From positions 1-64,000 of the forward strand of contig NZ_KB893386.1 in the NCBI RefSeq assembly GCF_000374045.1: a stretch of 64,000 bases of DNA, given 5' to 3'. Below the pieces are notes generated by a model, which searched no databases, was not told the origin of the DNA, and was given only the letters and a program-made list of their open reading frames with translations. This document shows, piece after piece, positions 7,867 through 17,093 of this stretch. Position numbers and translations under genes: made by a program. Position 1 is the first letter of the stretch; each line of letters starts with the position of its first letter. The stretch comes from Segetibacter koreensis DSM 18137. Its GTDB lineage: Bacteria; Bacteroidota; Bacteroidia; Chitinophagales; Chitinophagaceae.

Positions 7867-10062
7867 TTAAAGCGCAAATTTTATCATAAGTGCGTCATGT
7901 ATTCCATTAGGCACATCGGCAACAGCGGTGTTTTTCATTGCTGTTACTTTTGTTTTCTTCTCTACCGGCGCTGCAGGCGGAACTTCAGGGGTTGCAGGTT
8001 GATAATGATACCTGCCACTATCAGTTGCATTTTGAAGCTCTCTGTCTATTTCCTGCAATTCTTTTAATTTTTGTTCTTTTTCCCTCTCCATCTGCTCTTT
8101 GCTTTTCCGGTATTGTTCTATAGTTTCATCACTATTATCCCCGTTGTCATTGTTATCCTCATCTGTTTTCTTATCAACTCTCTCCAAGCCTTTCGCGGTC
8201 ATAACATACTCGACGTTCGGCCTCCACCATTGTGATCCACTTTCCGTATTATTCTCCCAATCCCAGTAATTATTGTCATTACCCATATGAAAACTAAAAC
8301 CCTCACCCCAACCTTCCTTTTCATTTATATATATTCTTTTACCTACCGGTACTGCTACTGTAACTATTAATCGCTGGTTTCTAAATTTATCCCGGGTAGT
8401 AATGGCTATTCCCCTGTCAAGAAGTAAAGTAGTGTCTCGTTGAGTTGCACTGAAGTTTATGTTAGACGCTATTTGTTCGGCTTCCTGCCTGGTCCTGCCG
8501 TTAGTAAGCTTTACCATCATTACCTTAAAACTATCGTTATCTGCCTTTACTATCCTCAATCGGATATTTCTTACATAAACTGTGTCCTCATCAAAAAATG
8601 CAAAGGGCTCCATTCTAAACCAGTTATGATTGTAATACCTGCCAAAAGGAAAGGTTTTAATTTCAAGCTTGCCTACCCCGGGATTTGATAAGGGAATAAC
8701 CTGTTCTGTCGGATAATTTCTATACTTGAAATCATTGCTTAAAGATGTAATTAAACCAATTAAACAAAACAAACCAACCAGCCATAAAGAAATAAATGTT
8801 GAGCGAATAATTCCACTGTTACCCCTTTTTTTAGCAATGCGACGAATAATATATGTAACAATACCTACAACAGGCACCCAGATAAACAGAATAAGCGTGC
8901 CCCATGCAAACAGGTTTTGCCAGCCACTCCGTAAAATGTAATCTTTAGTAGGCAAGAAGCTAGTTAAAACAACACCAAGAGAAAATAACGCGATAACAAG
9001 TGAAATTACTATACATCCAACAATGAAATAAGCAAAGATTTTAACCAATAAAACAATTATATCACCTAATCCGCGCCTGCTTCTTCTTGTTACTGCTTCA
9101 GCTTCACTACCTATTTGCCTTCCTTTCTTTCCAATTGTTTCTCCAAACTCCTGCGCCTTTTCTTTTATTTCACTTCCTAATACCTGAGCCCTGTCTTTGA
9201 AACCTTCTAAGTCGCTTTGAATTGTTGTTTTAATGTTATTTAAATCGACTTTTTCACCCTTCATTTCCAGTTTATCAGCTGCACTTTTTGCCTCAGGTAA
9301 CACCAGCCACAGTATTACATACACAAATAAAGAACCCGGGCTAAAAGACAAACCTAATATGTGTGGGAAGTTCCACCAGCCCCAATGGTCAGAGTTAAAA
9401 ACAAAAGAAAAGAATGGAATTAAGAAAAGTAACCGGGGTATCCATACATTAATAGCGAAATATTTAGCCAGTCCGCTACAAACACCGGCAATTATTTTAT
9501 CATCAGCATCGCGAAACAAGCGCTTGCGTTGAGAGCCGATAACTGTAGACGCAGAACTTGGCACGGCTACCCACAATATTAAATAGGGTACAAGAGTTAC
9601 ACCAAGCGTTACCAGGAACAAAATTCTTATAACTACAGGATCAATATTGAAATAATTAGCTATACCGCTGCATACACCTGCAATTACTTTGTGATTTTCA
9701 TCGCGGTATAAGCGTCTGCCCTCTGTGGCACGTTGCTCATAACCGTAAGATTGTTGACCCGTACTTTCGCCTCCTAACCGAGCGTGAACCTTAGCCTCGT
9801 CATCTTCAAAATCTTCAGGCCGACCCATGCTATCTATAATGGTATTTACATCTGCATCAGTTATACAGGTGCTGCCTTTCTTTAATGTTTCTCCAAACAA
9901 TTCGCCTATGCGGCTTTCTATATCATTTATAATTTCCTCTTTGCCCTCCTCATTTGCAAAAAACAACCGGAGGCTTTCGACATATCTTTTCAATATGTCG
10001 TAGGCAGTTTCTTCTATCGGTATCACCCTGCCCTGGAAGTTTATATTAATTACCTTTTTCAT
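7867..10062 (-). CDS. PspC-domain membrane protein with two PspC modules
   Basis: A 731-residue membrane protein. Residues 1-90 form a soluble helical domain of the type found before PspC domains. Two tandem PspC modules follow: RRLYRDENHKVIAGVCSGIA (about 117-170) and KRLFRDADDKIIAGVCSGLA (about 180-256), each with its hydrophobic segment. Further transmembrane helices lie at about 340-450. The C-terminal third is predicted extracytoplasmic and includes WGEGFSFHMGNDNNYWDWE. A charged coiled coil (QYRKSKEQMEREKEQKLKEL) lies near the end. PspC proteins sense or relay envelope stress. A PadR regulator is 52 bases upstream, a conserved pairing that suggests the regulator controls this protein. 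The exact signal is unknown. Confidence 0.85.
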   Translation of the reverse strand: MKKVININFQGRVIPIEETAYDILKRYVESLRLFFANEEGKEEIINDIESRIGELFGETLKKGSTCITDADVNTIIDSMGRPEDFEDDEAKVHARLGGESTGQQSYGYEQRATEGRRLYRDENHKVIAGVCSGIANYFNIDPVVIRILFLVTLGVTLVPYLILWVAVPSSASTVIGSQRKRLFRDADDKIIAGVCSGLAKYFAINVWIPRLLFLIPFFSFVFNSDHWGWWNFPHILGLSFSPGSLFVYVILWLVLPEAKSAADKLEMKGEKVDLNNIKTTIQSDLEGFKDRAQVLGSEIKEKAQEFGETIGKKGRQIGSEAEAVTRRSRRGLGDIIVLLVKIFAYFIVGCIVISLVIALFSLGVVLTSFLPTKDYILRSGWQNLFAWGTLILFIWVPVVGIVTYIIRRIAKKRGNSGIIRSTFISLWLVGLFCLIGLITSLSNDFKYRNYPTEQVIPLSNPGVGKLEIKTFPFGRYYNHNWFRMEPFAFFDEDTVYVRNIRLRIVKADNDSFKVMMVKLTNGRTRQEAEQIASNINFSATQRDTTLLLDRGIAITTRDKFRNQRLIVTVAVPVGKRIYINEKEGWGEGFSFHMGNDNNYWDWENNTESGSQWWRPNVEYVMTAKGLERVDKKTDEDNNDNGDNSDETIEQYRKSKEQMEREKEQKLKELQEIDRELQNATDSGRYHYQPATPEVPPAAPVEKKTKVTAMKNTAVADVPNGIHDALMIKFAL

Positions 10063-10082
10063 AATTGTATTTTTGATGCTGT

Positions 10083-10100
10083 ATAACGGCTACCCGTTAT
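10083..10100. other. Small hairpin between padR and the pspC-like gene
   Basis: ATAACGG (10083-10089) and CCGTTAT (10094-10100) form a perfect 7-bp stem with a 4-base loop in the 52-base gap between the two genes. There is no U-tract. It could be an RNA processing or stability element, a weak attenuator or chance. Confidence 0.35.
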
Positions 10101-10114
10101 GTTAGCCTGGTTGG

Positions 10115-10474
10115 TTAAAGTTGGTTTTCTGTTGTTTTTATGGTTTCACTTCTTGCAGTCAGCGTATTTACCGCGTTAGCGAGTTCGTTCCAGGTAGCCT
10201 CAAGCTCACCATAAAAAGCAAGACCCTTTTCTGTCATGCTAAAATATTTGCGGGGAGGGCCACTATTGCTTTCCACCCATCTGTAAGTAAGAAAATCAGC
10301 GTTTTTCAATCTTGTCAATAACGGGTAAAGAGTCCCCTCCAGAATATTGAGATTAGCATTTTTCATTTTCTCCACAATATCACTCGGGTAAACCTCACCC
10401 TGTCGAATGATGGACAAAATGCAAAACTCCAATACCCCCTTTCGCATCTGGCTCTGTGTGTTATCTATATTCAT
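10115..10474 (-). CDS. PadR-family transcriptional regulator
   Basis: A 119-residue winged-helix protein with the PadR pattern: N-terminal RKGVLEFCILSIIRQGEVYPSDIVE (helix-turn-helix start), LEGTLYPLLTRLKNADFLTYRW (recognition helix and wing) and GPPRKYFSMTEKGLAFYGELE. A short C-terminal dimerisation helix follows. PadR proteins are usually repressors, often of their own operon. The first gene after it is the double-PspC membrane protein. A palindrome overlapping a predicted promoter lies about 205-245 bases upstream and is a candidate operator. Confidence 0.92.
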   Translation of the reverse strand: MNIDNTQSQMRKGVLEFCILSIIRQGEVYPSDIVEKMKNANLNILEGTLYPLLTRLKNADFLTYRWVESNSGPPRKYFSMTEKGLAFYGELEATWNELANAVNTLTARSETIKTTENQL

Positions 10475-10677
10475 AACCGGAGTTTTTATTGGTCACTTTT
10501 AGAACTGCGTATAAAAGCAACCGTCTTTTAATTTTATTTTTTTTATTCAACCATATCTGTTCTATTGAACATCGTTGTGTCACTCACTTGTACTTATATC
10601 ACTTCACTCACCCCTTTTTTCCTCCTATTTCACTTCTTTATTTTGTCTTCTAATTGCTTTATTTCTCATTAACAATA

Positions 10678-10718
10678 CAAAGATGCAACATTTTTTAGTA
10701 CTATGCAATATAAAGTAC
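10678..10718 (-). promoter_or_regulatory. Predicted padR promoter overlapped by a palindrome (candidate PadR operator)
   Basis: The minus strand has TTG at 10706-10708, a 20-base spacer and CATCTTTG (10678-10685), one base off the TAnnTTTG -7 consensus. An inverted repeat with arms GTACT (10698-10702) and AGTAC (10714-10718) encloses the TTG, so a dimer bound there would block the -33 element. The spacing suits a winged-helix dimer. The predicted leader to the padR ATG is long (about 195 bases). Binding by this PadR protein is inference. Confidence 0.4.
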
Positions 10719-11213
10719 CATATTTTTTTTAGTAGTAGGTAGAGGACATTAGTAGTTATAGCACGAAAGCCAGTACCAGAAAGGGTTTTAGAAGAAATAA
10801 CAAAAAAAGAAATTTATTTAGAATGTGATGAGCGGTAAAATACAAGGACGGACGGATCTAAAGTATAAATCGAGTTTGGGAATTTTAATAGAAAAAGTAG
10901 TCGAACGCTTGCCTTTGTAATTGCGACTAATTAGACTTTTATTAATTGTTTCCCCTATTTTTTAATCAAACTTTAATAATAAAAATAATCTTCTCAATTT
11001 ACCTTTGCCAGACTTAAAAAACACTCTTCCTTTTCGCCTAAATTCAAAAATTCACCCTAAGCCTTTAAAAAAAACTTTTTGAAACCGTGGTCTAGAATTT
11101 GGCGTTGCACGATGATTTATAAAAAATGGAAGGAATAATAGATACTCTAATGAATTGATTGTAACGATTATAACGCTCCGCTGCATATCTCTACCCGCTG
11201 ACGCTTTTATTTT
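10719..11213. other. Gene-poor intergenic region upstream of padR
   Basis: AT-rich, with no protein-coding gene I can support. A plus-strand TACCTTTGCC at 11000-11009 matches the -7 consensus but has no gene downstream on that strand and no TTG at the right distance. A start-less open stretch at 10743-10838 is treated under the rejected items. No tRNA fold or clear terminator was seen. Confidence 0.4.
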
Positions 11214-12362
11214 TTATACTTTAAATCTAACCAGCCTTTCTACTGCTTTTGCAAGAGTTTCTTCTTTTTTGCAAAAACAAAAGCGAATAACTTTATCGTC
11301 TTTTTCATCCTGGTAAAATGCTGAAACCGGAATTGATGTTACCCCAAATTCCTTTGTCAGTCTTATAGCAAATTCTCTATCGCCTTCTTCACTTAATCCC
11401 TTAAAACTGTAGCATTGAAAGTAGCTGCCGCTACTCTGTAGAGGTTTAAAGGGCGTAGCAGACATAAGGCGCTGGAAATAATCTCTCTTCCGTTGAACGA
11501 AAGATCCTAACTGCAAATAAGCCTCTTCATTTTTTAAATATTGTGCAAAAGCAACCTGAGAGGGAGTATGACAAGAAAAGCAATTGTACTGGTGAACACT
11601 TCTAAACTCCTGCATTAGGTTTGGAGAAGAAACACAGTAGCCTAACTTCCAGCCGGTGCAATGGTAGGTTTTTCCAAACGAAAAACAAACAAAGCTTCGT
11701 TGTAGTAAATCTGCATATCGCAAAATGCTTTCGTGTTGTATTTTATCAAAAATTAAATGCTCATATACTTCATCACTTAAGATAAAAATATTTGTACCTG
11801 TAACAATTTGTCTTAATTGCTCAATATCGTTTTTAGTCAACACACTTCCTGTAGGGTTGTGGGGAGAATTAATCATTATCATTTTTGTACGCACCGATAT
11901 TTTACTTCTTACTTCATCCCATGGTATAGAATAGCCTGGAAATTTAAGATGAATAAGAATCGGTACAGCTCCATTGATTTTAATGTTAGGAATATAACTA
12001 TCATAAGCAGGTTCAAACACAATTACTTCATCTCCGGGTTTCAGCACCGTTGTTAATGCTGTATATATAGCATAAGTGCCACCCGGTGTGATGGTGATAT
12101 CGGTTTCCGGATTTATATTAGCATTATACAAACTCCTCATTTTTTCAGCTAACCGTTCGCGGAGCAAAGGCAAGCCGTTCATATGAGCATATTGATTATA
12201 TCCCTTTTTCATGGCCTGGTCTACCAACTCCACTAATTCTTCGCTCATATCAAAATCAGGAAAGCCTTGCCCAAGATTTACTGCATTGTATTGTAAAGCC
12301 AGTTGGCTCATGACAGTAAAAACTGTAGTACCCATATTTGGAAGCTTACTTTCCATATTCAT
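11214..12362 (-). CDS. Class I/II PLP aminotransferase (methionine/kynurenine aminotransferase-like)
   Basis: A 382-residue fold-type I aminotransferase. Key segments are VNLGQGFPDFD near the N-terminus, TPGGTYAIYTAL (PLP phosphate region), NSPHNPTGSVL, ILSDEVYEHL (PLP pyridine-binding Asp) and SFGKTYHCTGWKLGY with the Schiff-base Lys. The GQGFPDFD start and the GKTYHCTGWKLGY block are typical of the YbdL-type methionine aminotransferase and kynurenine aminotransferase branch. The main substrate is therefore likely an aromatic or sulphur amino acid, not settled by sequence. A TATTTTTG box (12379-12386) lies 17 bases before the start, suggesting its own promoter rather than read-through from tolC. 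Confidence 0.85.
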   Translation of the reverse strand: MNMESKLPNMGTTVFTVMSQLALQYNAVNLGQGFPDFDMSEELVELVDQAMKKGYNQYAHMNGLPLLRERLAEKMRSLYNANINPETDITITPGGTYAIYTALTTVLKPGDEVIVFEPAYDSYIPNIKINGAVPILIHLKFPGYSIPWDEVRSKISVRTKMIMINSPHNPTGSVLTKNDIEQLRQIVTGTNIFILSDEVYEHLIFDKIQHESILRYADLLQRSFVCFSFGKTYHCTGWKLGYCVSSPNLMQEFRSVHQYNCFSCHTPSQVAFAQYLKNEEAYLQLGSFVQRKRDYFQRLMSATPFKPLQSSGSYFQCYSFKGLSEEGDREFAIRLTKEFGVTSIPVSAFYQDEKDDKVIRFCFCKKEETLAKAVERLVRFKV

Positions 12363-12536
12363 TTTTTAGCCATTTTGCCAAAAATAATATAAAGGGCTTG
12401 CTTTATTGCTGAGTAAATACGAGGGGAGAAAAAAGAAAAGTTTATAAGGATTATTAAGATTACAGCAGGTTACAATAAAAAATGGAACTAATCAATCTTT
12501 CTTGTTTTAAGCCGACTCCAGGTTGAAATCTTAAAT

Positions 12537-13832
12537 TTATATTCCTAGTTGACTTGACAAACGTTTTAATTCAATCTCTGCCGTTTTTGCTGCGTATGCC
12601 AAGTTTATAAGCCTGTAACCTGCCTCAACGAAACTTCTTTGGGCTTCTCTTACTTCAATTATTGTTGCTTGGGATAACTGGTACCGCTGAAGGGTTAACT
12701 GCAAAAGGTCGTTGGCGAGTTTATTATTTTCACGCTCAGTTTTTAGTTGCTGTAAATTGTTTTGATACGCCTGCCATGATTTTACAGCAGATGTTTCTAG
12801 GCTATTGCTAATTATGGTGTGTGATGATATTGCATTTTTTGTATCTATTTCGGCTACTTGTTGCTGTCGCTTTGAAAGTCCACCATTAAAGATAGGTACT
12901 GCAACGCTAACCCCGACAAAAGGTCCGTAATTCTGATTTAATATAACATTTCCCGCACTGCTTTGACTATGGGAAAAGTTAAAACCTCCATTTAGTGAGA
13001 CTGATGGATATCGTTGAGCAGCTACTTCTTTCACAATCCATTCATTTATCCTGATTTGTTGCTCCGCTGACAGCAGTTGGGGATTGCGTTTAAGACTCTC
13101 CTTAACTGTTTCAAAATTTAACGCACTGTCAACTATAATAGTATCATGAACTGCAAAACTGCTATCGGGTCTTTGAGTTAATAAATTCATTAAGTCGGCT
13201 TTTGCCTGTAATAAGACAAGGTGCTGCGATTGTAATTCCTGCCGGCTTGCATTCAGATCAATCTGAGCTTGGTATGTATCAGCATTATTTGCGAGACCAA
13301 CACTTCTTCTTGCATCTACTATTTCTTTTCTTTTAAGTGTTACATCAATGGATTGCTGTATGGTTTTCATATAGCTTTCCTGCCGGATAATATCATAATA
13401 TTTTACCATTACATCTGATATTATATTTTGTATCTGAGTATTTATCACCTGCGTACTTTGTCTTTCTAAAGCTGCCAGCCGGTTTTTTGAAGCATACACA
13501 CGAAAGCCATTGAAAAGCAAATAGCTACCGCTGATACCTGCATTAACAGCGTTATTAACGTTGTTAGGTCGTTTGATAACAGTTCCCGAATTTAATTTCT
13601 GATTTAAATTAGTAAGCGATTGATTATCGGAAAGCGTGCCGCTAATTACTGGTAAGCCTCCTGCAACACTTATATGATTACTAATTTGGCTTGCCTGCTC
13701 GTTATTTTTAGCAATTTGAATATCAAGACTATTTTTCAATGCTATATTAACAGCTTCTTCCAGGGTAAGTACCTGTGCTTTTATTTCGGCCGCAGTAAGC
13801 ACAAGAACAACTAAAACTAAAACTCTCTTCAT
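12537..13832 (-). CDS. TolC-family outer membrane efflux protein
   Basis: A 431-residue outer-membrane factor with a signal peptide ending near AEIKAQ. It has two tandem OEP repeats: LTLEEAVNIALKNSLDIQIAKN at the N-terminus and an equivalent segment after the middle (LKRNPQLLSAEQQIRINEWIVKEV). Long Gln/Ala/Leu-rich coiled-coil stretches match the periplasmic alpha-barrel. It forms the trimeric exit duct for the adjacent RND pump. It is the last gene of the group MFP, RND, TolC, with a 40-base gap after the permease gene. No lipobox cysteine is seen, unlike the lipoproteins of the OprM type. Confidence 0.92.
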   Translation of the reverse strand: MKRVLVLVVLVLTAAEIKAQVLTLEEAVNIALKNSLDIQIAKNNEQASQISNHISVAGGLPVISGTLSDNQSLTNLNQKLNSGTVIKRPNNVNNAVNAGISGSYLLFNGFRVYASKNRLAALERQSTQVINTQIQNIISDVMVKYYDIIRQESYMKTIQQSIDVTLKRKEIVDARRSVGLANNADTYQAQIDLNASRQELQSQHLVLLQAKADLMNLLTQRPDSSFAVHDTIIVDSALNFETVKESLKRNPQLLSAEQQIRINEWIVKEVAAQRYPSVSLNGGFNFSHSQSSAGNVILNQNYGPFVGVSVAVPIFNGGLSKRQQQVAEIDTKNAISSHTIISNSLETSAVKSWQAYQNNLQQLKTERENNKLANDLLQLTLQRYQLSQATIIEVREAQRSFVEAGYRLINLAYAAKTAEIELKRLSSQLGI

Positions 13833-13872
13833 CCGTATTTTTTTATGAAACAGAAGCTGCGCTCAGTATTAT

Positions 13873-16800
13873 TTACAGTTCGGTTATAATTAAAGGTTTT
13901 TTTTCTGTTTTACCACTTTGTGTTCCATCATAATTTATTCCATCTTTATGATTTTCACGGCTGTGACTGCTTACCTCATCGTACTCTTTGTTTACATCTT
14001 TTTTATGTTTTCCTGATATAAACGTGTACACCGCAGGTATAACCAGCAAGGTAAGAATAAGAGAAAAAATAATCCCCCCTACGATCACTATACCTAATGG
14101 AACACGGCTGGTAGCGGCAGCACCAAGACTAAGTGCAATAGGCAGGGCGCCTAGTGAGGTAGCAAGACTCGTCATAAGTATTGGTCTCAAACGTTGCTGG
14201 GCAGCCTCAATTACTGCGTCAAGCTTTTTCATGCCCTGCTCTCGTTTCTGGTTCGCAAACTCTACTATTAAAATACCGTTTTTTGTAACCAGTCCTATTA
14301 GCATAATCATCCCAATTTCTGAAAAAATATTAATTGTCTGCCCAAAAAGCCACAAGCTTAGTAGCGCCCCCGCCAATGCCAGCGGTACAGTAATCATAAT
14401 GGTAAAAGGGTCTGTAAAACTTTCAAACTGTCCTGCTAATACAAGGTAAATGAGCCCTAATGCCAGGAAGAAAGCAAATGCAGTATTAGAAGAACTTTCT
14501 ACATAATCTCTCGCAGGACCACCTAAAGATGTCTGAAAGCTTTCATCGAGTACCCTTCGGCCAATTGCGTCCATTGCTTTTACACCATCCCCAATTGTTT
14601 TACCTTCTGCAAGGGATGCCGAAAATGTGGCTGCTTTGAAACGGTTGTAATGAAAAAGAGTTGGAGGACTACTGGTTTCCTGGAGATGTATCACCGAAGA
14701 CAAGGGTATGTTTTCTCCGCGGTTATTTCTTACATACAGTCTGTCTATATCAGTTGGCTTATTTCTATCTTCTCTTTCTACCTGCCCTATTACCTGGTAT
14801 TGTTTTCCATTCATCAAAAAATATGCAAGCCGCCTTCCGCTAAAAGCCGCCTGCACTACCCCGGCAACATCAGTGGTAGACAAACCCAGGTCTCTGGCCT
14901 TCAATCTATCCACCGTCAACTCAAGTTCTGGCCGGTTAAATTTAAGATTAACATCTACATTTTGAAAAGTTTTATCTTTTCGTGCCTCTTCCAGAAATTT
15001 AGGAATAGCATCCTTTAGTTTATCAAAATCAAGATTTTGAACAATAAACTGCACTGGCAGTGAACCCCTGGAGCCTAAGCCGACAGAAATCGTCTGCTCC
15101 TCAACTGCAAAAATTCTCACATCATTATACCTGGCAAGTTTACGGTTTAACTCGGAGGCTATTTGAGTCTGAGAACGGGTACGCTCTCCGGGTTCTATTA
15201 AACCGATCCTGGCACTTGCAGAATTGGAGCCACTGCCTCCGAAACCCGGAGTGGCAACAAAAGTAAAATCTCTTTCAGGAATAGAATCCTGTAAATAACG
15301 AACTACATTTTCTGCTACATTTTTGGTGAATGTATAACTGGAACCTTCGGGAGCAGTAAGGTTTACCCGAATAGAACTTTTATCTTCCAAAGGTGCTAAC
15401 TCGCTGGGTATGGACTTATACAGCAGGTAAATCATCACTCCGCAGACGGCTACTATAACCCACGCAAGCCATCTTACTTTCATAAAGCCTGTTAAGATAC
15501 GCCGGTAGCCATTTTCCATATTTTGAAAGAAGGGCTCCGTTCTCTCATAGAATTTTCCGTGACCGCTGTTCGTCTTTGTAAGGTAAACGTTTAAAACAGG
15601 TGTTATGGTAAGCGATACAAAAGCAGAAATTAAAACCGCCGCTGCTACAACCACTCCAAATTCACGGAAAAGACTTCCGGTAAAACCCTGGAGGAAGATC
15701 ACAGGCAGGAAAACAACAGCAAGAGTTATAGAGGTGGAAATAACAGCAAAAAATATTTCCTTACTGCCTTCAAGAGCGGCTTTTTTTACAGAAAGTCCTT
15801 CTTCAATTTTTCGGAAAATATTTTCCGTTACTACAATACCGTCATCTACCACCAGCCCCGTTGCTAATACTATACCTAAAAGGGTTAACACGTTTACTGA
15901 AAATCCCGCTACATACATCACAAAAAAAGTAGCCACCAACGAAATAGGAATATCGATTAAGGGACGAATAGCAATAAGCCAATTCCGAAAAAAGAAAAAT
16001 ATAACTAAAACAACTAGTCCAAACGAAATCATTAAAGTTTCTTCAACTTCTGTCAGAGACCGCCTTACATTTTTTGTATTATCAATTAATACGTGAAATT
16101 GAATATCTGATTTATTTGACTTTTTTATTTCGTCAAGCCGTTTATAAAATTCATTGGCGATGTTAATATAATTAGCTCCTGGCTGCGGTATCACTGCAAG
16201 ACCCACCGCATATACGCCGTTGTATTTCCAGCTTTGTTCGAGGTTTTCAGCGGAAAGTTCTATTTTGGCTACGTCGCCCATTCTTACAATACCGGTACTA
16301 TCCGCCCTTATTATCAAGTTTTTAAACTGCTCTTCGGTAGTTAATCTGCCCAATGTTCTAATGGTAAGTTCACTGTTATTGCCATATATTTTACCGGCAG
16401 GTATCTCTACGTTCTCTTTTTCAAGAGCAGTTTGTATATCATTGAAAGCAACATTATACGTATTGAGTTTATCAGGTTGTAGCCATATACGCATTGCATA
16501 CCGCTTTTGCCCGAATATATTTACAGCACTTACTTCATCAATAGTCTGTACCTGCTGCTGCAATACATTTTCAGCATAATCGCTGAGTTCCAGCAAGCCC
16601 TTTGAAGGACTTTGTATAGCCAATAATATAATGAAATCGCTGTTTGCGTCCGCTTTACTTACTACCGGCGGTGCATCTACATCTTGTGGGAGATTTCGCG
16701 CCGCCTGGCTAACTTTATCCCGGACGTCATTCGCGGCGGTTTCGAGGTTTACATCAAGATTAAATTCAACATTTATGCGGCTTGACCCTAATTGGCTTGA

Positions 16801-17046
16801 AGATGAAATGGACCTGATACCTGGTATTCCATTTATTTGCTTTTCGAGCGGTTCAGTTATCTGGCTCTCTATCACATCAGCATTGGCACCAGTATAATTG
16901 GTAGAAACACTGACATTGGGTGGGTCAATCGCAGGATATTCTCTAACGGCTAGAAACGTAAATCCCACGACACCAAACAATACAATAGCAATATTCATTA
17001 CAGTTGCCAGTACCGGTCTTCTCAATGATAATTCTGATATATTCAT
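13873..17046 (-). CDS. RND efflux permease (AcrB/MexB-like, HAE1 type)
   Basis: A 1057-residue inner-membrane proton antiporter, full length for HAE1 pumps. The N-terminus MNISELSLRRPVLATVMNI gives TM1. GIVLATGLVVDDGIVVTENI in TM4 carries the paired Asp of the proton relay, and GLVTKNGILIVEFANQKREQG is the matching TM10-11 block. Two large periplasmic loops are present (about residues 30-335 and 560-870). The C-terminal tail is hydrophilic. With the adaptor and TolC proteins it forms a tripartite pump exporting hydrophobic compounds. The presence of the TM4 DD pair argues against a heavy-metal pump. The substrate is unknown. Confidence 0.95.
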   Translation of the reverse strand: MNISELSLRRPVLATVMNIAIVLFGVVGFTFLAVREYPAIDPPNVSVSTNYTGANADVIESQITEPLEKQINGIPGIRSISSSSQLGSSRINVEFNLDVNLETAANDVRDKVSQAARNLPQDVDAPPVVSKADANSDFIILLAIQSPSKGLLELSDYAENVLQQQVQTIDEVSAVNIFGQKRYAMRIWLQPDKLNTYNVAFNDIQTALEKENVEIPAGKIYGNNSELTIRTLGRLTTEEQFKNLIIRADSTGIVRMGDVAKIELSAENLEQSWKYNGVYAVGLAVIPQPGANYINIANEFYKRLDEIKKSNKSDIQFHVLIDNTKNVRRSLTEVEETLMISFGLVVLVIFFFFRNWLIAIRPLIDIPISLVATFFVMYVAGFSVNVLTLLGIVLATGLVVDDGIVVTENIFRKIEEGLSVKKAALEGSKEIFFAVISTSITLAVVFLPVIFLQGFTGSLFREFGVVVAAAVLISAFVSLTITPVLNVYLTKTNSGHGKFYERTEPFFQNMENGYRRILTGFMKVRWLAWVIVAVCGVMIYLLYKSIPSELAPLEDKSSIRVNLTAPEGSSYTFTKNVAENVVRYLQDSIPERDFTFVATPGFGGSGSNSASARIGLIEPGERTRSQTQIASELNRKLARYNDVRIFAVEEQTISVGLGSRGSLPVQFIVQNLDFDKLKDAIPKFLEEARKDKTFQNVDVNLKFNRPELELTVDRLKARDLGLSTTDVAGVVQAAFSGRRLAYFLMNGKQYQVIGQVEREDRNKPTDIDRLYVRNNRGENIPLSSVIHLQETSSPPTLFHYNRFKAATFSASLAEGKTIGDGVKAMDAIGRRVLDESFQTSLGGPARDYVESSSNTAFAFFLALGLIYLVLAGQFESFTDPFTIMITVPLALAGALLSLWLFGQTINIFSEIGMIMLIGLVTKNGILIVEFANQKREQGMKKLDAVIEAAQQRLRPILMTSLATSLGALPIALSLGAAATSRVPLGIVIVGGIIFSLILTLLVIPAVYTFISGKHKKDVNKEYDEVSSHSRENHKDGINYDGTQSGKTEKKPLIITEL

Positions 17047-17093
17047 CGAATGTTAACTATACATAAATAATAAGAACAAGGATCACAAGTAAT

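Noticed and set aside
10743-10838. A start-less open frame whose translation (RTLVVIARKPVPERVLEEIT and on) looks protein-like
   Set aside because: No ATG, GTG or TTG start in frame, a stop directly upstream, only 31 codons, and no recognisable family. Probably chance or an old remnant.
11000-11009. TACCTTTGCC on the + strand as a promoter
   Set aside because: No gene or RNA fold follows on that strand, and no TTG lies at the right distance.
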